A stretch of DNA of 35,516 nt from an uncultured Flavobacteriaceae bacterium. Lineage in GTDB: Bacteria > Bacteroidota > Bacteroidia > Flavobacteriales > Flavobacteriaceae. Positions within the stretch are counted from its first letter, which is position 1, and each line of letters begins with the position of its first letter. A model generated the notes under the pieces. The model worked only from the letters and a program-made list of their open reading frames with translations. It was not told the origin of the DNA and did not search any database. The translations under genes and the position numbers were made by a program. This document shows, piece by piece, positions 1 through 8,528 of this stretch. Location of the stretch: contig CALDUJ010000025.1 in assembly GCA_937923735.1 (NCBI GenBank), forward strand, positions 1 to 35,516, given 5' to 3'.

Positions 1-2
1 CC

Positions 3-485
3 AGTGGTTTTAAGGAAATGTTTATTGGTTCAAACACCGAAAAGGTTGTTCGCACATCCGAAGTCCCCGTATTGGTAATAAAAAATGAACATAGCAGTTT
101 AAGCATTAAGGATTTTGTATACGCATCTTCGTTTACCGAAGAAAATAAGAAACCATTCAAAAAAGCTGTAGCATTGGCAAATAATCTAGGTGCTAGAATG
201 CATTTACTTGTTATTAATACTGTCAATAATTTCTACACAACAGCCGAAGCAGAAGATATGATGAATAGTTTTGTAGCGCACTCTAAACCAGACAGTTTTA
301 CCGAAAACATATATAATGATGAAACCATAGAAAAGGGCATCCTGAATTTCTCAAAACTTATTGGCGCGGACCTTATAGGTATGAGCACTCATGGAAGACA
401 AGGCTTGGCTCATTTTTTTAACGGAAGCATTAGCGAAGACTTAGTAAACCATGCTAGACGCCCTGTTATTACGTTTAAGATGTAA
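3..485 (+). CDS. Universal stress protein, C-terminal part (5' end outside window)
   Basis: The reading frame is open to the left edge, so the gene is cut by the window; the first visible in-frame ATG at 18 is not the start. The fragment opens with the end of one UspA domain (FIGSNTEKVV, then SEVPVLVI) and continues into a second complete one that ends with THGRQG, NGSISEDLV and RRPVITF. This is the tandem two-domain UspA layout common in Flavobacteria. The glycine-rich HGRQG...GS loop is the usual ATP-binding region of the family, so nucleotide binding is plausible but not shown. UspA proteins are cytoplasmic stress-response factors with no single known reaction. Two hairpins follow the stop, the second a clear terminator. 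Confidence 0.9.
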   Translation, partial: SGFKEMFIGSNTEKVVRTSEVPVLVIKNEHSSLSIKDFVYASSFTEENKKPFKKAVALANNLGARMHLLVINTVNNFYTTAEAEDMMNSFVAHSKPDSFTENIYNDETIEKGILNFSKLIGADLIGMSTHGRQGLAHFFNGSISEDLVNHARRPVITFKM

Positions 486-492
486 AACAAAA

Positions 493-521
493 AAACCTCA
501 TCAAGTAATTGAATGAGGTTT
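493..521 (+). terminator. Hairpin just after usp stop
   Basis: Arms AAACCTCAT (493-501) and ATGAGGTTT (513-521) pair perfectly over 9 bp. The distal side lacks a pure T-run (TAGCATTTTT follows). It is probably a first, weak terminator or mRNA-stabilising 3' stem of the usp transcript. Confidence 0.5.
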
Positions 522-530
522 AGCATTTTT

Positions 531-557
531 CCCGCCGAAAAGTCGGGATTAGTTCAA
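531..557 (+). repeat. Small hairpin with CGGGATTAGTTCAA tail, copy 1
   Basis: CCCG (531-534) pairs with CGGG (544-547) and is followed by ATTAGTTCAA. The 14-mer CGGGATTAGTTCAA recurs at 34876-34889, again as the 3' arm of a CCCG hairpin with an A-rich loop. Two copies of the same stem-plus-tail design in one window suggest a short interspersed hairpin element. Confidence 0.4.
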
Positions 558-562
558 AAACA

Positions 563-594
563 AAAAAGACCATTATAAAAATAACGGTCTTTTT
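563..594. terminator. Bidirectional intrinsic terminator between usp and tRNA-Gln
   Basis: AAAAAGACC (563-571) pairs with GGTCTTTTT (586-594). The stem continues through TTAT/ATAA past one A-C mismatch and closes on an AAAA loop. T-runs flank it in both reading directions, so it can end both the usp transcript and the convergent tRNA-Gln transcript. Confidence 0.8.
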
Positions 595-607
595 CTATTT
601 CACTAAG

Positions 608-680
608 TTGGCCCACTAGGGATCGAACCTAGACTCTTCGGTACCAAAAACCGATGTGTTGCCAGTTACACCATAGGCCA
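608..680 (-). tRNA. tRNA-Gln (anticodon TTG)
   Basis: Read on the minus strand it forms a complete cloverleaf. The acceptor stem TGGCCTA pairs with TGGGCCA through one T-G wobble. The anticodon stem TCGGT/ACCGA encloses the loop TTTTGGT, giving anticodon TTG. The T arm is CTAGG-TTCGATC-CCTAG. CCA is not encoded. It has its own strong promoter upstream and a terminator downstream. Confidence 0.95.
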
Positions 681-698
681 ATACTTAAAATGCGATTG

Positions 699-729
699 CA
701 AATTTATAACAAACTTTTATTTGCACAAA
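699..729 (-). promoter_or_regulatory. Bacteroidota-type promoter of tRNA-Gln
   Basis: On the minus strand, TTTG (plus 726-729) is followed after exactly 19 nt by TAAATTTG (plus 699-706). This matches the Bacteroidota sigma-ABfr consensus TTTG-N19-TAnnTTTG fully. The expected start is about 6 nt downstream, some 13 nt before the mature tRNA 5' end. Confidence 0.85.
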
Positions 730-855
730 CTATTTATGTATAAACTTAAAAAATAAAACATGCAATTTCTTTCAATTACTTAACGTTTCCTTAAAAAATC
801 TAAAGTCTAGTCTTTTTATTCTTAAATTCGCCCTCAAGTAATTTTACTAAAGTTT

Positions 856-3800
856 ATGGCTCAATTCAATTTCAAGAAATGGAACACCATATTAGGATGG
901 GTTTCTTTTGCTGTCGCATTGATAACATATAGTTTAACAGTAGAACCAACTGTAAGTTTTTGGGATGCTGGAGAGTATATTTTAACATCCTCTAAATTAC
1001 AAGTTGGCCATCCTCCAGGAGCACCTTTGTTCCAGATGTTTGGTGCCTTTTTCTCAATATTTACAACGGACCCATCTCAAATTGGGCTGATGATGAATAT
1101 GATGAGTGCGGTATCGAGTGCATTCACAATCCTGTTTATGTTCTGGACGATTACGCTCTTACTAAAAAAGCTTGTTGTAAATAGTGATGAGATATCTACT
1201 GGCAAAAGCTATGCAATACTTGGCAGTGCTTTAGTAGGGTCATTGGCTTTTACATTTACTGATTCTTTTTGGTTTAATGCTGTAGAAACTGAAGTATACG
1301 CTATGGCTACATTAATTATGTCAAGTATGTTTTGGTTAGGGTTGCGTTGGGAACAAGACATGAATAAACCTAGAGGCAATAGATGGTTAATACTTATATC
1401 TTTCATTATTGGCTTATCATTTGGGGTGCATTTCATGGGCCTATTAACAATTCCTGCCATAGGATTGATTTACTTTTTTAAGAACTATAAGGAAGTAACT
1501 GTAAAAAACTTCATCATTGCTAATGTAGTTGTAGTCGCTATTTTGCTAGCCATATTCAAATTACTATTGCCAAATGCCTTGAAATTCTTTGGTGTTGCCG
1601 AAGTGTTCTTTGTTAACTCTATTGGGTTACCCTTTAACTCAGGTAGTATTATTGCAGGACTCGTATTGATTGCTGCTTTTTACTACGGCTTAAAGTATAC
1701 TAGAGACCGACAATTAAAGTTAGCTAACACACTTATCCTATGTGTGGTTTTTATATTTATAGGTTTTTCTTCCTGGATGATGCTACCAATAAGAGCTAAT
1801 GCTAATGTAGTAATCAATGAAAATAATCCTTCTAGTGCTCGAGAATTACTTGCCTATTATAACTTAGAACAGTATCCAGAAACAAAGTTATTTTATGGTC
1901 CTCAATTCACAGATCAGTATTCTGGTTTAGATGAAGATGAACCTTATTTAGATGACAAACCTAAATACGAAAAAGACAAGGAAAAAGGAGAGTATATTAT
2001 TGTAAATGAATGGGAAAGAGCCAAACAAAATTCTAACTCAGAACATAAAGCCATATTACCACGTATGTGGAGTGCAGAACATGCCGAGAATTATATGCTT
2101 TTTACAGGCTATCTGAATTTTAAAATTAAAGACGGCTATCTTATGGATAACGACCTGCGTAAAGCCGTAAATGATTTTAAAAATAATGTTGCTCGTGGCA
2201 TGGTCGATTATGAAGACTACCATGGTTTCCTTAAACAATTTGGCCAATATATAGATGTAGAGAAACCTAGTCTCGGTAGTAATATTTCTTATTTACTAGA
2301 GTACCAACTAGGCTATATGTACTGGCGCTATTTTATGTGGAATTTTGTTGGACGTCAAGACGATATACAAGGTAAATACGATAATCATGGTAACTGGATT
2401 AGTGGCATCAAATTTATAGACGAATGGCATTTAGACATGTCTCAAGATAATCTGCCAACAGATGTAAAAAATAACAAAGGAAGAAACACTTACTACTTCT
2501 TGCCATTAATTCTCGGATTAATAGGCTTGTTTTTCTTATTCAATACAGACAAAAAATTATTTTGGGTGATGTTAGTATTCTTCCTGTTTACAGGATTGGC
2601 GATACAAGTTTACACCAATGTTAGACCTTTTGAACCACGAGAGCGTGATTATTCAGTAGTAGGATCTTTTTATGTATTTGCTATTTGGATTGGATTCGGG
2701 GTTTACGCCATATACAATGCACTCAAAAAGTATGCATCTAAAAAATTAGTGGCGCCAATTGTTACTGTGGTTTGTTTGATTTTAGTTCCCGGAATTTTGG
2801 CGGCTAACAACTGGGATGATCACGATCGTTCTGGTAAATACACAGCACAATCTATGGCTCATAAATACCTAGATTCTTGTGCCGAAAATGCCATTCTATT
2901 CACCATTGGAGACAACGATACTTTTGCACTTTGGTATGCTCAAGAAATAGAAGGCTACAGAACAGATGTAAGGGTGGTAAATACGAGTCTGTTTCAAACA
3001 GATTGGTACATCGACCAAATGAAACGAAAAGCTTATGAAAGCGACCCTGTGCCATCTCAATACACTCATGACCAATATAAATATGGAACTCGTGACTATG
3101 TTGTTAAGCAGCCTATCACCAAAGATACCATGATGATTAAGGATTTCTTGAATTGGATTGGTAATGACAACCCTAAAACCAAAGTAAAATACATCTTGCA
3201 AAACTCTGGAGAAGATGTGAGTTATTATCCAAATCAGTATTTGAATTCTAATTATTTTCCAACCGAGCATGTGCGGATTCCTGTAAATAAGCAGAATGTA
3301 TTAGAAAATGGCATTGTACAACCAAAAGATGCTGACGAGATTGTTCCTTATATCGATATTAGAATCAAAGGAAACGCATTATACAAAAACAGATTACTAA
3401 TGCTAGATATTGTAGCAAATAACTATTGGAAACGCCCTATCTACTTTACTGGTGGTGCATTCGCTGATGAAGACTATATCTGGATGAAAGATTACTTACA
3501 ACTAGATGGCATGTGCTATAAGCTAGTGCCGATTCGCACACCAGTAGATAGAGCAAATCCTTTTGATATGGGACGGGTTGATGCTGATTTGATGTATGAA
3601 AAAGTAAAAAAATGGAATTGGGGCAATAGTGAAGGCGATATTTATCATGACCCTGAAACTCGAAAAAATGCTATCACTTACAGAGGTAATCTAGCGCGAT
3701 TAATAGAGGAATTTATTAATGACGATAAGCCAGAGAAAGCAGAAGAAATTGCTGACTTAGCTATGGAGAAAATGCCTGTGCAAAAATTTGGTTACTACAC

Positions 3801-4176
3801 ACTTCTTGAGCCATATATAAGTGCTTACTACGAAGTAGATGCAGATGAAAAAGCAAGAGACTTATACAAACAAGTTGCTACTAAGTACCAAGAAAATTTA
3901 AAGTACTACAGCGACCTTGAAATAGATAAGCAATATGACCTTGCTGAAGATATCATCACCGATATCGAACGCTATAAAAGCTTAGTTGGTATCGTTGCAT
4001 TATATGACAAAGAGATTGCAGATGAAGAAATGGAAGCTTTCAGAAATCATTTAAAGTTATTCAGTCATTTTTACGAAAATGATGCCGATGATATTAACCT
4101 GGTTCCTGAAGATGCAGATATTCCAAATCAAGATAGCATACAAGCCATTATAGACAGCTTAAAACTAGAAGAGTAG
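856..4176 (+). CDS. DUF2723 membrane protein, TMEM260/O-mannosyltransferase-like (1106 aa)
   Basis: The N-terminus carries the DUF2723 signature: FWDAGEYI at residues 35-42 and GHPPGAP at 51-57, between a first membrane helix (about 11-30) and many later ones. Asp37 and Glu40 sit where the acidic catalytic pair of GT-C transferases lies. Further helices occupy about 545-655. From there to the end the protein is probably periplasmic, with an IGDNDTF motif near residue 687 and helical, TPR-like repeats in the last 150 residues. DUF2723 is related to human TMEM260, an O-mannosyltransferase; in Bacteroidota a role in protein O-glycosylation is likely but inferred. A polysaccharide deacetylase follows after 2 nt, suggesting a shared cell-envelope role. 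TAAATTCG at 823-830 may be a weak -7 box. Confidence 0.85.
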   Translation: MAQFNFKKWNTILGWVSFAVALITYSLTVEPTVSFWDAGEYILTSSKLQVGHPPGAPLFQMFGAFFSIFTTDPSQIGLMMNMMSAVSSAFTILFMFWTITLLLKKLVVNSDEISTGKSYAILGSALVGSLAFTFTDSFWFNAVETEVYAMATLIMSSMFWLGLRWEQDMNKPRGNRWLILISFIIGLSFGVHFMGLLTIPAIGLIYFFKNYKEVTVKNFIIANVVVVAILLAIFKLLLPNALKFFGVAEVFFVNSIGLPFNSGSIIAGLVLIAAFYYGLKYTRDRQLKLANTLILCVVFIFIGFSSWMMLPIRANANVVINENNPSSARELLAYYNLEQYPETKLFYGPQFTDQYSGLDEDEPYLDDKPKYEKDKEKGEYIIVNEWERAKQNSNSEHKAILPRMWSAEHAENYMLFTGYLNFKIKDGYLMDNDLRKAVNDFKNNVARGMVDYEDYHGFLKQFGQYIDVEKPSLGSNISYLLEYQLGYMYWRYFMWNFVGRQDDIQGKYDNHGNWISGIKFIDEWHLDMSQDNLPTDVKNNKGRNTYYFLPLILGLIGLFFLFNTDKKLFWVMLVFFLFTGLAIQVYTNVRPFEPRERDYSVVGSFYVFAIWIGFGVYAIYNALKKYASKKLVAPIVTVVCLILVPGILAANNWDDHDRSGKYTAQSMAHKYLDSCAENAILFTIGDNDTFALWYAQEIEGYRTDVRVVNTSLFQTDWYIDQMKRKAYESDPVPSQYTHDQYKYGTRDYVVKQPITKDTMMIKDFLNWIGNDNPKTKVKYILQNSGEDVSYYPNQYLNSNYFPTEHVRIPVNKQNVLENGIVQPKDADEIVPYIDIRIKGNALYKNRLLMLDIVANNYWKRPIYFTGGAFADEDYIWMKDYLQLDGMCYKLVPIRTPVDRANPFDMGRVDADLMYEKVKKWNWGNSEGDIYHDPETRKNAITYRGNLARLIEEFINDDKPEKAEEIADLAMEKMPVQKFGYYTLLEPYISAYYEVDADEKARDLYKQVATKYQENLKYYSDLEIDKQYDLAEDIITDIERYKSLVGIVALYDKEIADEEMEAFRNHLKLFSHFYENDADDINLVPEDADIPNQDSIQAIIDSLKLEE

Positions 4177-4178
4177 GT

Positions 4179-4883
4179 ATGTTGTTTCCCGCGAAAATGC
4201 CATGGTTGCTAAAAAAACTATTCCCAAACTATGTTTGGGATTTTTTTTCTAAAAACAAAAATTCTTCAAAAAAGGTATTGTATTTAACTTTTGATGATGG
4301 CCCAGTCCCAGAAGCTACTGAATTTGTTTTGGAAGAACTAAAAAAGCACAATGCTAAAGCCACCTTCTTTTGCATAGGAAGTAACGTCGAGAAACATCCT
4401 GATATATTTAAAAAAGTAGTTAATGACGGTCATGCTATAGGAAATCACACGCAACATCATGTAGAAGGGTGGAACACGTCAACTCAAAATTATATTAACA
4501 ACACATTAGAAGCTCAACAAATTATTGATAAGCATCTAAAAAAAATCCAAGCATCAAATTCCAACAATTCTGATATCAAAAATCGTCAATCGAAAATCGT
4601 CAATCTTTTTAGACCTCCATATGGTCGAATTAAAAGAAGCCAAGGAAAGCAATTAAGAAAATTGGGTTATAATATTATTATGTGGGATGTGGTAAGTAAG
4701 GATTGGAGAGAAGATGTGTCTGAAGAAGATTGCTTAAAAAATGTGATTGACAATACAGTAAAAGGAAGTATCATCGTCCTCCATGACAGCTTAAAAGCAT
4801 TGAAAAATGTAAAATTTACACTACCAAAAACGCTAGAGTATTTTAGCAGCAAAGGGTATCGATTCGAGAAAATCGAACTCTAA
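4179..4883 (+). CDS. Polysaccharide deacetylase family protein (NodB/CE4 fold)
   Basis: All five CE4 motifs are present: TFDDGP (37-42, with Asp39 base and Asp40 metal ligand), HTQHH (90-94, metal ligands His90 and His94), RPPYGR (145-150), DVVSKDW (170-176) and LHDS (201-204, His202). The enzyme should remove N-acetyl groups from a GlcNAc-containing polymer or glycan using a divalent metal. No clear signal peptide is visible, only a hydrophobic N-terminus. It starts 2 nt after the DUF2723 gene and probably shares its transcript. Residues about 124-142, between motifs 2 and 3, are a polar, Asn/Ser-rich insertion encoded partly by a 14-bp tandem repeat. The 3' end overlaps the convergent thioredoxin gene by 4 bp. 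Confidence 0.9.
   Translation: MLFPAKMPWLLKKLFPNYVWDFFSKNKNSSKKVLYLTFDDGPVPEATEFVLEELKKHNAKATFFCIGSNVEKHPDIFKKVVNDGHAIGNHTQHHVEGWNTSTQNYINNTLEAQQIIDKHLKKIQASNSNNSDIKNRQSKIVNLFRPPYGRIKRSQGKQLRKLGYNIIMWDVVSKDWREDVSEEDCLKNVIDNTVKGSIIVLHDSLKALKNVKFTLPKTLEYFSSKGYRFEKIEL
4579..4605 (+). repeat. 14-bp tandem repeat inside the deacetylase gene
   Basis: AAAATCGTCAATCG occurs almost twice in direct tandem and encodes part of the polar insertion between CE4 motifs 2 and 3. The period is not a multiple of three, so the two copies are read in different frames, which marks this as a DNA-level duplication rather than a protein repeat. Confidence 0.7.
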
Positions 4884-5176
4884 ATATATTCTTGAATAAT
4901 ACCAATTAATGTGTTGGCATCTTGCTCACCGCTTTGACGCCATTTCATTTCGCCGTTTTTGTAAATAATAAGTGTTGGCAAGCCTTTAACACGAAGTGCC
5001 TCAGAGAGTTCCTTGTTTTTGTCAACATCTATTTTGATGACCTTTGCCTTATCACCAAGGGCGGCAGCAACATCTCTTAATACTGGATGCATAGCTGTTG
5101 ATTGGTCATTCCATTCTGTATAAAAATCTAACAAAACTGGAATTTCAACATCTATTAATTCCCCGAATTTTGACAT
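4880..5176 (-). CDS. Thioredoxin-fold protein lacking the catalytic cysteines (98 aa)
   Basis: The length and sequence are those of a single thioredoxin domain: LLDFYTEW (15-22), the central KVIKIDVDKN strand, and the cis-proline loop GLPTL near residue 65. The active site, normally WCGPC, reads WNDQS (22-26), and the whole protein contains no cysteine. It therefore cannot carry out thiol-disulfide exchange and is more likely a binding or chaperone-like partner. There is no signal peptide, so it should be cytoplasmic. It lies downstream of the metallophosphoesterase, but a TATCTTTG -7 box in the 53-nt gap suggests its own promoter. Its stop overlaps the convergent deacetylase gene. Confidence 0.88.
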   Translation of the reverse strand: MSKFGELIDVEIPVLLDFYTEWNDQSTAMHPVLRDVAAALGDKAKVIKIDVDKNKELSEALRVKGLPTLIIYKNGEMKWRQSGEQDANTLIGIIQEYI

Positions 5177-5207
5177 ACATTAAAGTTTTAAATCAATATG
5201 TATAACG

Positions 5208-5215
5208 CAAAGATA
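5208..5215 (-). promoter_or_regulatory. -7 box of the thioredoxin-like gene
   Basis: TATCTTTG on the minus strand matches TAnnTTTG exactly and lies 31 nt before the ATG. I see no TTG at 17-23 nt upstream, so the -33 part is weak or absent. Confidence 0.5.
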
Positions 5216-5229
5216 ACATTTCCATACAA

Positions 5230-6459
5230 TTATACCTCCGCACTACCTTTTTTGAGTTCGATAACAGTAATCTCTGGCCAAATACCTACTCGCCCCGGAA
5301 ATGCTAAATAACCAAAGCCTCTATTTACATTTATGTATTGCCCAAGTTCTTTGTAGACACCTGCCCAATACTTATAACGCCATTTTACAGGACTCCATTT
5401 TATCCAACCCGGTATTTCTATACCAAATTGCATGCCATGTGTATGCCCACTTAGTGTTAAATGATAGTGATAATCGTCTTGTATAACTTTTTCCTCCCAA
5501 TGTGACGGGTCATGACTCATCAATATTTTGAAATCATTTTCACTAATATTCTCAGATGCCTTCTTTAAATCCCCTGCTTTCTTAAAACCTCCTTTACCCC
5601 AATTCTCAACACCAACTATGGCAATTCTTTCTCCATTCTTTTCAATGAATCTACTTTCATTTAACAATAAATCAAAACCCATGTCCTTTTGAATAGATTT
5701 TAGGTCTTCAAGGTTTTTAATTTTTGCCTTTTTATCATTGTTCCAATCGACATAATCTCCATAATCATGGTTTCCTAACACAGAATAAAGACCATCTTTA
5801 GCGTTCAATTTTCCAAAGACATCCTTCCAAGGCTCCATTTCTTCAGCCTTATTGTTCACCATATCACCTGTAAAGAAAATAGCATCCGATTGCTGTTCAT
5901 TAATTAAATTAACCGCATACTCAACTTTCTCTCTATTGTCAAAACTTCCAGAATGTATATCGCTTATCTGCGTAATTTTATAACCGTCAAATGCTTCAGG
6001 AAGATCTTCAAAATGTAAGGTGTAATTAAGAACTTTAAAATTATACTTGCCGCGATACATTCCGTATAGCATAGCGCCAAAAGGAATAGCAGCTAATCCA
6101 AGTGCTATTTGACTGATAAATTTTCTTCTTGATGGTAAGTGAAAAGAATCCTGAGAACCGACTAATTTATCATATCCTGCAAACACGATTCTTATAATAT
6201 CTTCTGCAAATAAAATAGGCAACAGAACTATATTAAAGACCATAAAAGATAAGAGCAACCCAAGCGAATAACTAAATGCGGATGTAAACACACGCCCATC
6301 CAAGTACTGTACGAAACGGAAAATAAAATTCCCCAAAATAAAGAGAGCAAATAGAATATAAGCGTATTGAATCCATACACTCTTAGTTATGGTTTTCACT
6401 GCTTGAAACCCATAGATGATGAAAATAATATATCCGATGATTAAAACCCAACGTATCAT
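5230..6459 (-). CDS. Membrane-anchored metallophosphoesterase (YkuE/YaeI-type)
   Basis: The calcineurin-like metal motifs appear in order: DIH (Asp167, His169), FTGDMVNN, VLGNHDYG, LMSHDPSHW and SGHTHGMQ. This is the COG1408 group, whose members hydrolyse phosphoesters, including lipid-linked ones. The first 95 residues contain three membrane helices (about 3-18, 32-50, 62-85). A fourth hydrophobic stretch (about 115-133) follows SRRKFISQ (110-117), which resembles a twin-arginine motif, so the catalytic domain is probably outside the membrane. Bacillus YkuE is a known Tat substrate. The natural substrate cannot be told from sequence. It stands alone on the minus strand, divergent from the lipoprotein gene at 6597. 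Confidence 0.88.
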   Translation of the reverse strand: MIRWVLIIGYIIFIIYGFQAVKTITKSVWIQYAYILFALFILGNFIFRFVQYLDGRVFTSAFSYSLGLLLSFMVFNIVLLPILFAEDIIRIVFAGYDKLVGSQDSFHLPSRRKFISQIALGLAAIPFGAMLYGMYRGKYNFKVLNYTLHFEDLPEAFDGYKITQISDIHSGSFDNREKVEYAVNLINEQQSDAIFFTGDMVNNKAEEMEPWKDVFGKLNAKDGLYSVLGNHDYGDYVDWNNDKKAKIKNLEDLKSIQKDMGFDLLLNESRFIEKNGERIAIVGVENWGKGGFKKAGDLKKASENISENDFKILMSHDPSHWEEKVIQDDYHYHLTLSGHTHGMQFGIEIPGWIKWSPVKWRYKYWAGVYKELGQYINVNRGFGYLAFPGRVGIWPEITVIELKKGSAEV

Positions 6460-6596
6460 ATTCTACTTTTAAAATCAAAAATAGCCTATTTTAACATTTG
6501 AAAAGCTTAATTAAAATAAGTTTAACGAAACAATCAATATTTGTTATCTTTCTACTTATTAATCGAATTTGAGCTAGCCATTAAAACTAATCGAAT

Positions 6597-7481
6597 ATGG
6601 AAAGACTAAAAAGCCTTAATACAATAGGTAACCTATTACCTATGATTATCGTTTTTTTAATTTTCTTAAACAGTTGCAAGCCTACTTTTAATATATCCGA
6701 AGAAAAGCCAAGAATTGTAAACGCCCTCAAAAATGATCTTTTCAATAAAAACTCCATTCATGAAAGGGTTGAAATGTTCTTTCCGAAAGAATACTGGAAG
6801 ACAAATTCAAAACATGAATTAATAAAATCTATTGATAGCATTCAGGAACTATTAAGAGGCCCTTTACATTCGGAAAAGAAAAGAATAACCAAGCACAATA
6901 TCTCTATTAATAAGTTTAGTAACCTTATCAAGATTAGAAATACATACTTTGTTTTAATAAGTATAAATGAAGCTTTTGATGTCATTAAAACAGCTCATTT
7001 GGAAGGCGCTGATGACATAGAAAAGTATATCAAACGTAATTTAATTTTGTATGTCGATGACCCATTTAAGATTATTGCCAACACTAATAGTGACATATTA
7101 GGTCAATACGATAATGTGGCTAAAAAGTGGATATACTATAATTTCAATGAAGGGCTATTTTTGAAAGCTTATGGGATGAAAGACACAAAAAAAATCATTG
7201 ATTTATATTTTGCTGAAATTTTTGAATATTCAGATGAAGAATGGACCAAACAGGAAATCAAAGAAATTAAAGACTTATACAGAGAGTCTTGGGATTTAGA
7301 ACAATACAAATATTTGAATTTTGATGATTATTGTAATTGCAAAATAGAATATCAGAAAAAATGGACAGATGATGTACCTGATGAATATTTTGAACAAAGT
7401 GAGGCTTTGCTCGAATCGATTTACAGGTGCAGAATATATTCGACTAATTTAAAAAAATATGAAACGCAGAAACTTCCTTAA
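6597..7481 (+). CDS. Putative lipoprotein of unknown function (294 aa)
   Basis: I do not recognise a family. The N-terminus has a hydrophobic stretch (about 13-24) ending in the lipobox LNSC, so Cys27 is the likely lipidation site. The rest is soluble, charged and mixed alpha/beta, with several aromatic-rich segments and a small cysteine cluster near the end (CNC in DDYCNCKIEY). TATCTTTC at 6545-6552 is one base off the -7 consensus. The last 23 nt overlap the glycosylasparaginase start in another frame, so the two genes are probably translationally coupled. Confidence 0.7.
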   Translation: MERLKSLNTIGNLLPMIIVFLIFLNSCKPTFNISEEKPRIVNALKNDLFNKNSIHERVEMFFPKEYWKTNSKHELIKSIDSIQELLRGPLHSEKKRITKHNISINKFSNLIKIRNTYFVLISINEAFDVIKTAHLEGADDIEKYIKRNLILYVDDPFKIIANTNSDILGQYDNVAKKWIYYNFNEGLFLKAYGMKDTKKIIDLYFAEIFEYSDEEWTKQEIKEIKDLYRESWDLEQYKYLNFDDYCNCKIEYQKKWTDDVPDEYFEQSEALLESIYRCRIYSTNLKKYETQKLP

Positions 7482-8460
7482 AAACGCAACACTAACAACT
7501 GCAGGATTAGCCGTAGGAAGCACTTTAGCAAGTTGTGCTGAATCCGATTCAAAAGAAAAGAAAGTCATTACAACACCCCAAGCATCATTACCATTAGTAA
7601 TTGCTACTTGGAATGTCCCAAATGCGACGGCTAAAGCATGGGAAATTCTAAATAATGGTGGTTCAGTGTTAGATGCCCTAGAGCAAGGCTGTATGGTTGA
7701 AGAAGCAGATATTAAAAATCAATCTGTGGGTAAAGGCGGACGTCCTGACCGTGATGGCAATGTTACATTAGATGCTTGCATAATGAATAAAGATGGAAAT
7801 TGTGGGTCAGTAGTCTACATGAAAAACATCACCCATGCCATAACAGTAGCCCGAAAGGTTATGGAAGACACACCTCATGTAATGTTGGCGGGGAAAGGTG
7901 CAGAAGATTATGCGGTTTCAATTGGGATGAAACGTGAAAATTTATTAACCGAAGCTTCAAAAAAAGAATGGAAAGAATGGTTAGTTGAAAAAGAATACAA
8001 ACCCATTATTAATATAGAAAACCACGACACTATTGGCATGCTAGCCATCGACAAAAACGGTGATATTTCTGGAGCTTGCACCACAAGCGGATTAGCTTAT
8101 AAAATGGGCGGACGTGTAGGTGATAGCCCAATCATTGGTTCTGGCTTATTCGTCGATAACCAAATAGGCGCTGCAGTTGCTACTGGCATGGGCGAAGAAG
8201 TGGTGAAAACCGTAGGTAGCTTTTTGGTTGTAGAGCTAATGCGTAAAGGCAAATCGCCACAAGAAGCTTGTGAAGAAGCTATTAAGCGTATTGTTAATAA
8301 ACCTAATAGTGATTACAAAAACTTTCAAGTGGGTTATATCGCTGTTAATAAACAAGGAGAAACAGGCGCTTATTCAATTCATGAGTGGTTTAGTATGACT
8401 AAGTTTCAGGATGGTAAAAATGAGAATATACAGTCGGATTTTTTTAATAAAACAGTGTAA
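7459..8460 (+). CDS. N4-(beta-N-acetylglucosaminyl)-L-asparaginase (glycosylasparaginase), exported
   Basis: This is an Ntn-hydrolase of the glycosylasparaginase/isoaspartyl-peptidase family. The autoprocessing site is HDTIGM: cleavage before Thr191 makes that threonine the N-terminal nucleophile of the beta chain. Other conserved pieces are GGSVLDALEQGC, SVGKGGRPDRDG and the GDSPIIGSGLF loop after it. The family hydrolyses the GlcNAc-Asn bond left after N-glycoprotein breakdown. The N-terminus MKRRNFLKNA is a twin-arginine signal, and LASC places a lipidated Cys26, so the product is probably a Tat-exported lipoprotein. It overlaps the preceding lipoprotein gene by 23 nt. Confidence 0.92.
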   Translation: MKRRNFLKNATLTTAGLAVGSTLASCAESDSKEKKVITTPQASLPLVIATWNVPNATAKAWEILNNGGSVLDALEQGCMVEEADIKNQSVGKGGRPDRDGNVTLDACIMNKDGNCGSVVYMKNITHAITVARKVMEDTPHVMLAGKGAEDYAVSIGMKRENLLTEASKKEWKEWLVEKEYKPIINIENHDTIGMLAIDKNGDISGACTTSGLAYKMGGRVGDSPIIGSGLFVDNQIGAAVATGMGEEVVKTVGSFLVVELMRKGKSPQEACEEAIKRIVNKPNSDYKNFQVGYIAVNKQGETGAYSIHEWFSMTKFQDGKNENIQSDFFNKTV

Positions 8461-8528
8461 GTAGCAGTTAATTAATTTCAATTCGATACATAAGTTTCGT
8501 AGATTTATATGCTACAAAAACAATCATT

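Noticed and set aside
2896-3270. 124-aa minus-strand reading frame
   Set aside because: It is wholly antisense to the DUF2723 gene, has no recognisable domain and is explained by codon composition of the real gene.
4579-4605. CRISPR-like repeat
   Set aside because: It has two adjoining copies with no spacers and lies inside a gene; no CRISPR array or cas gene is present in the window.
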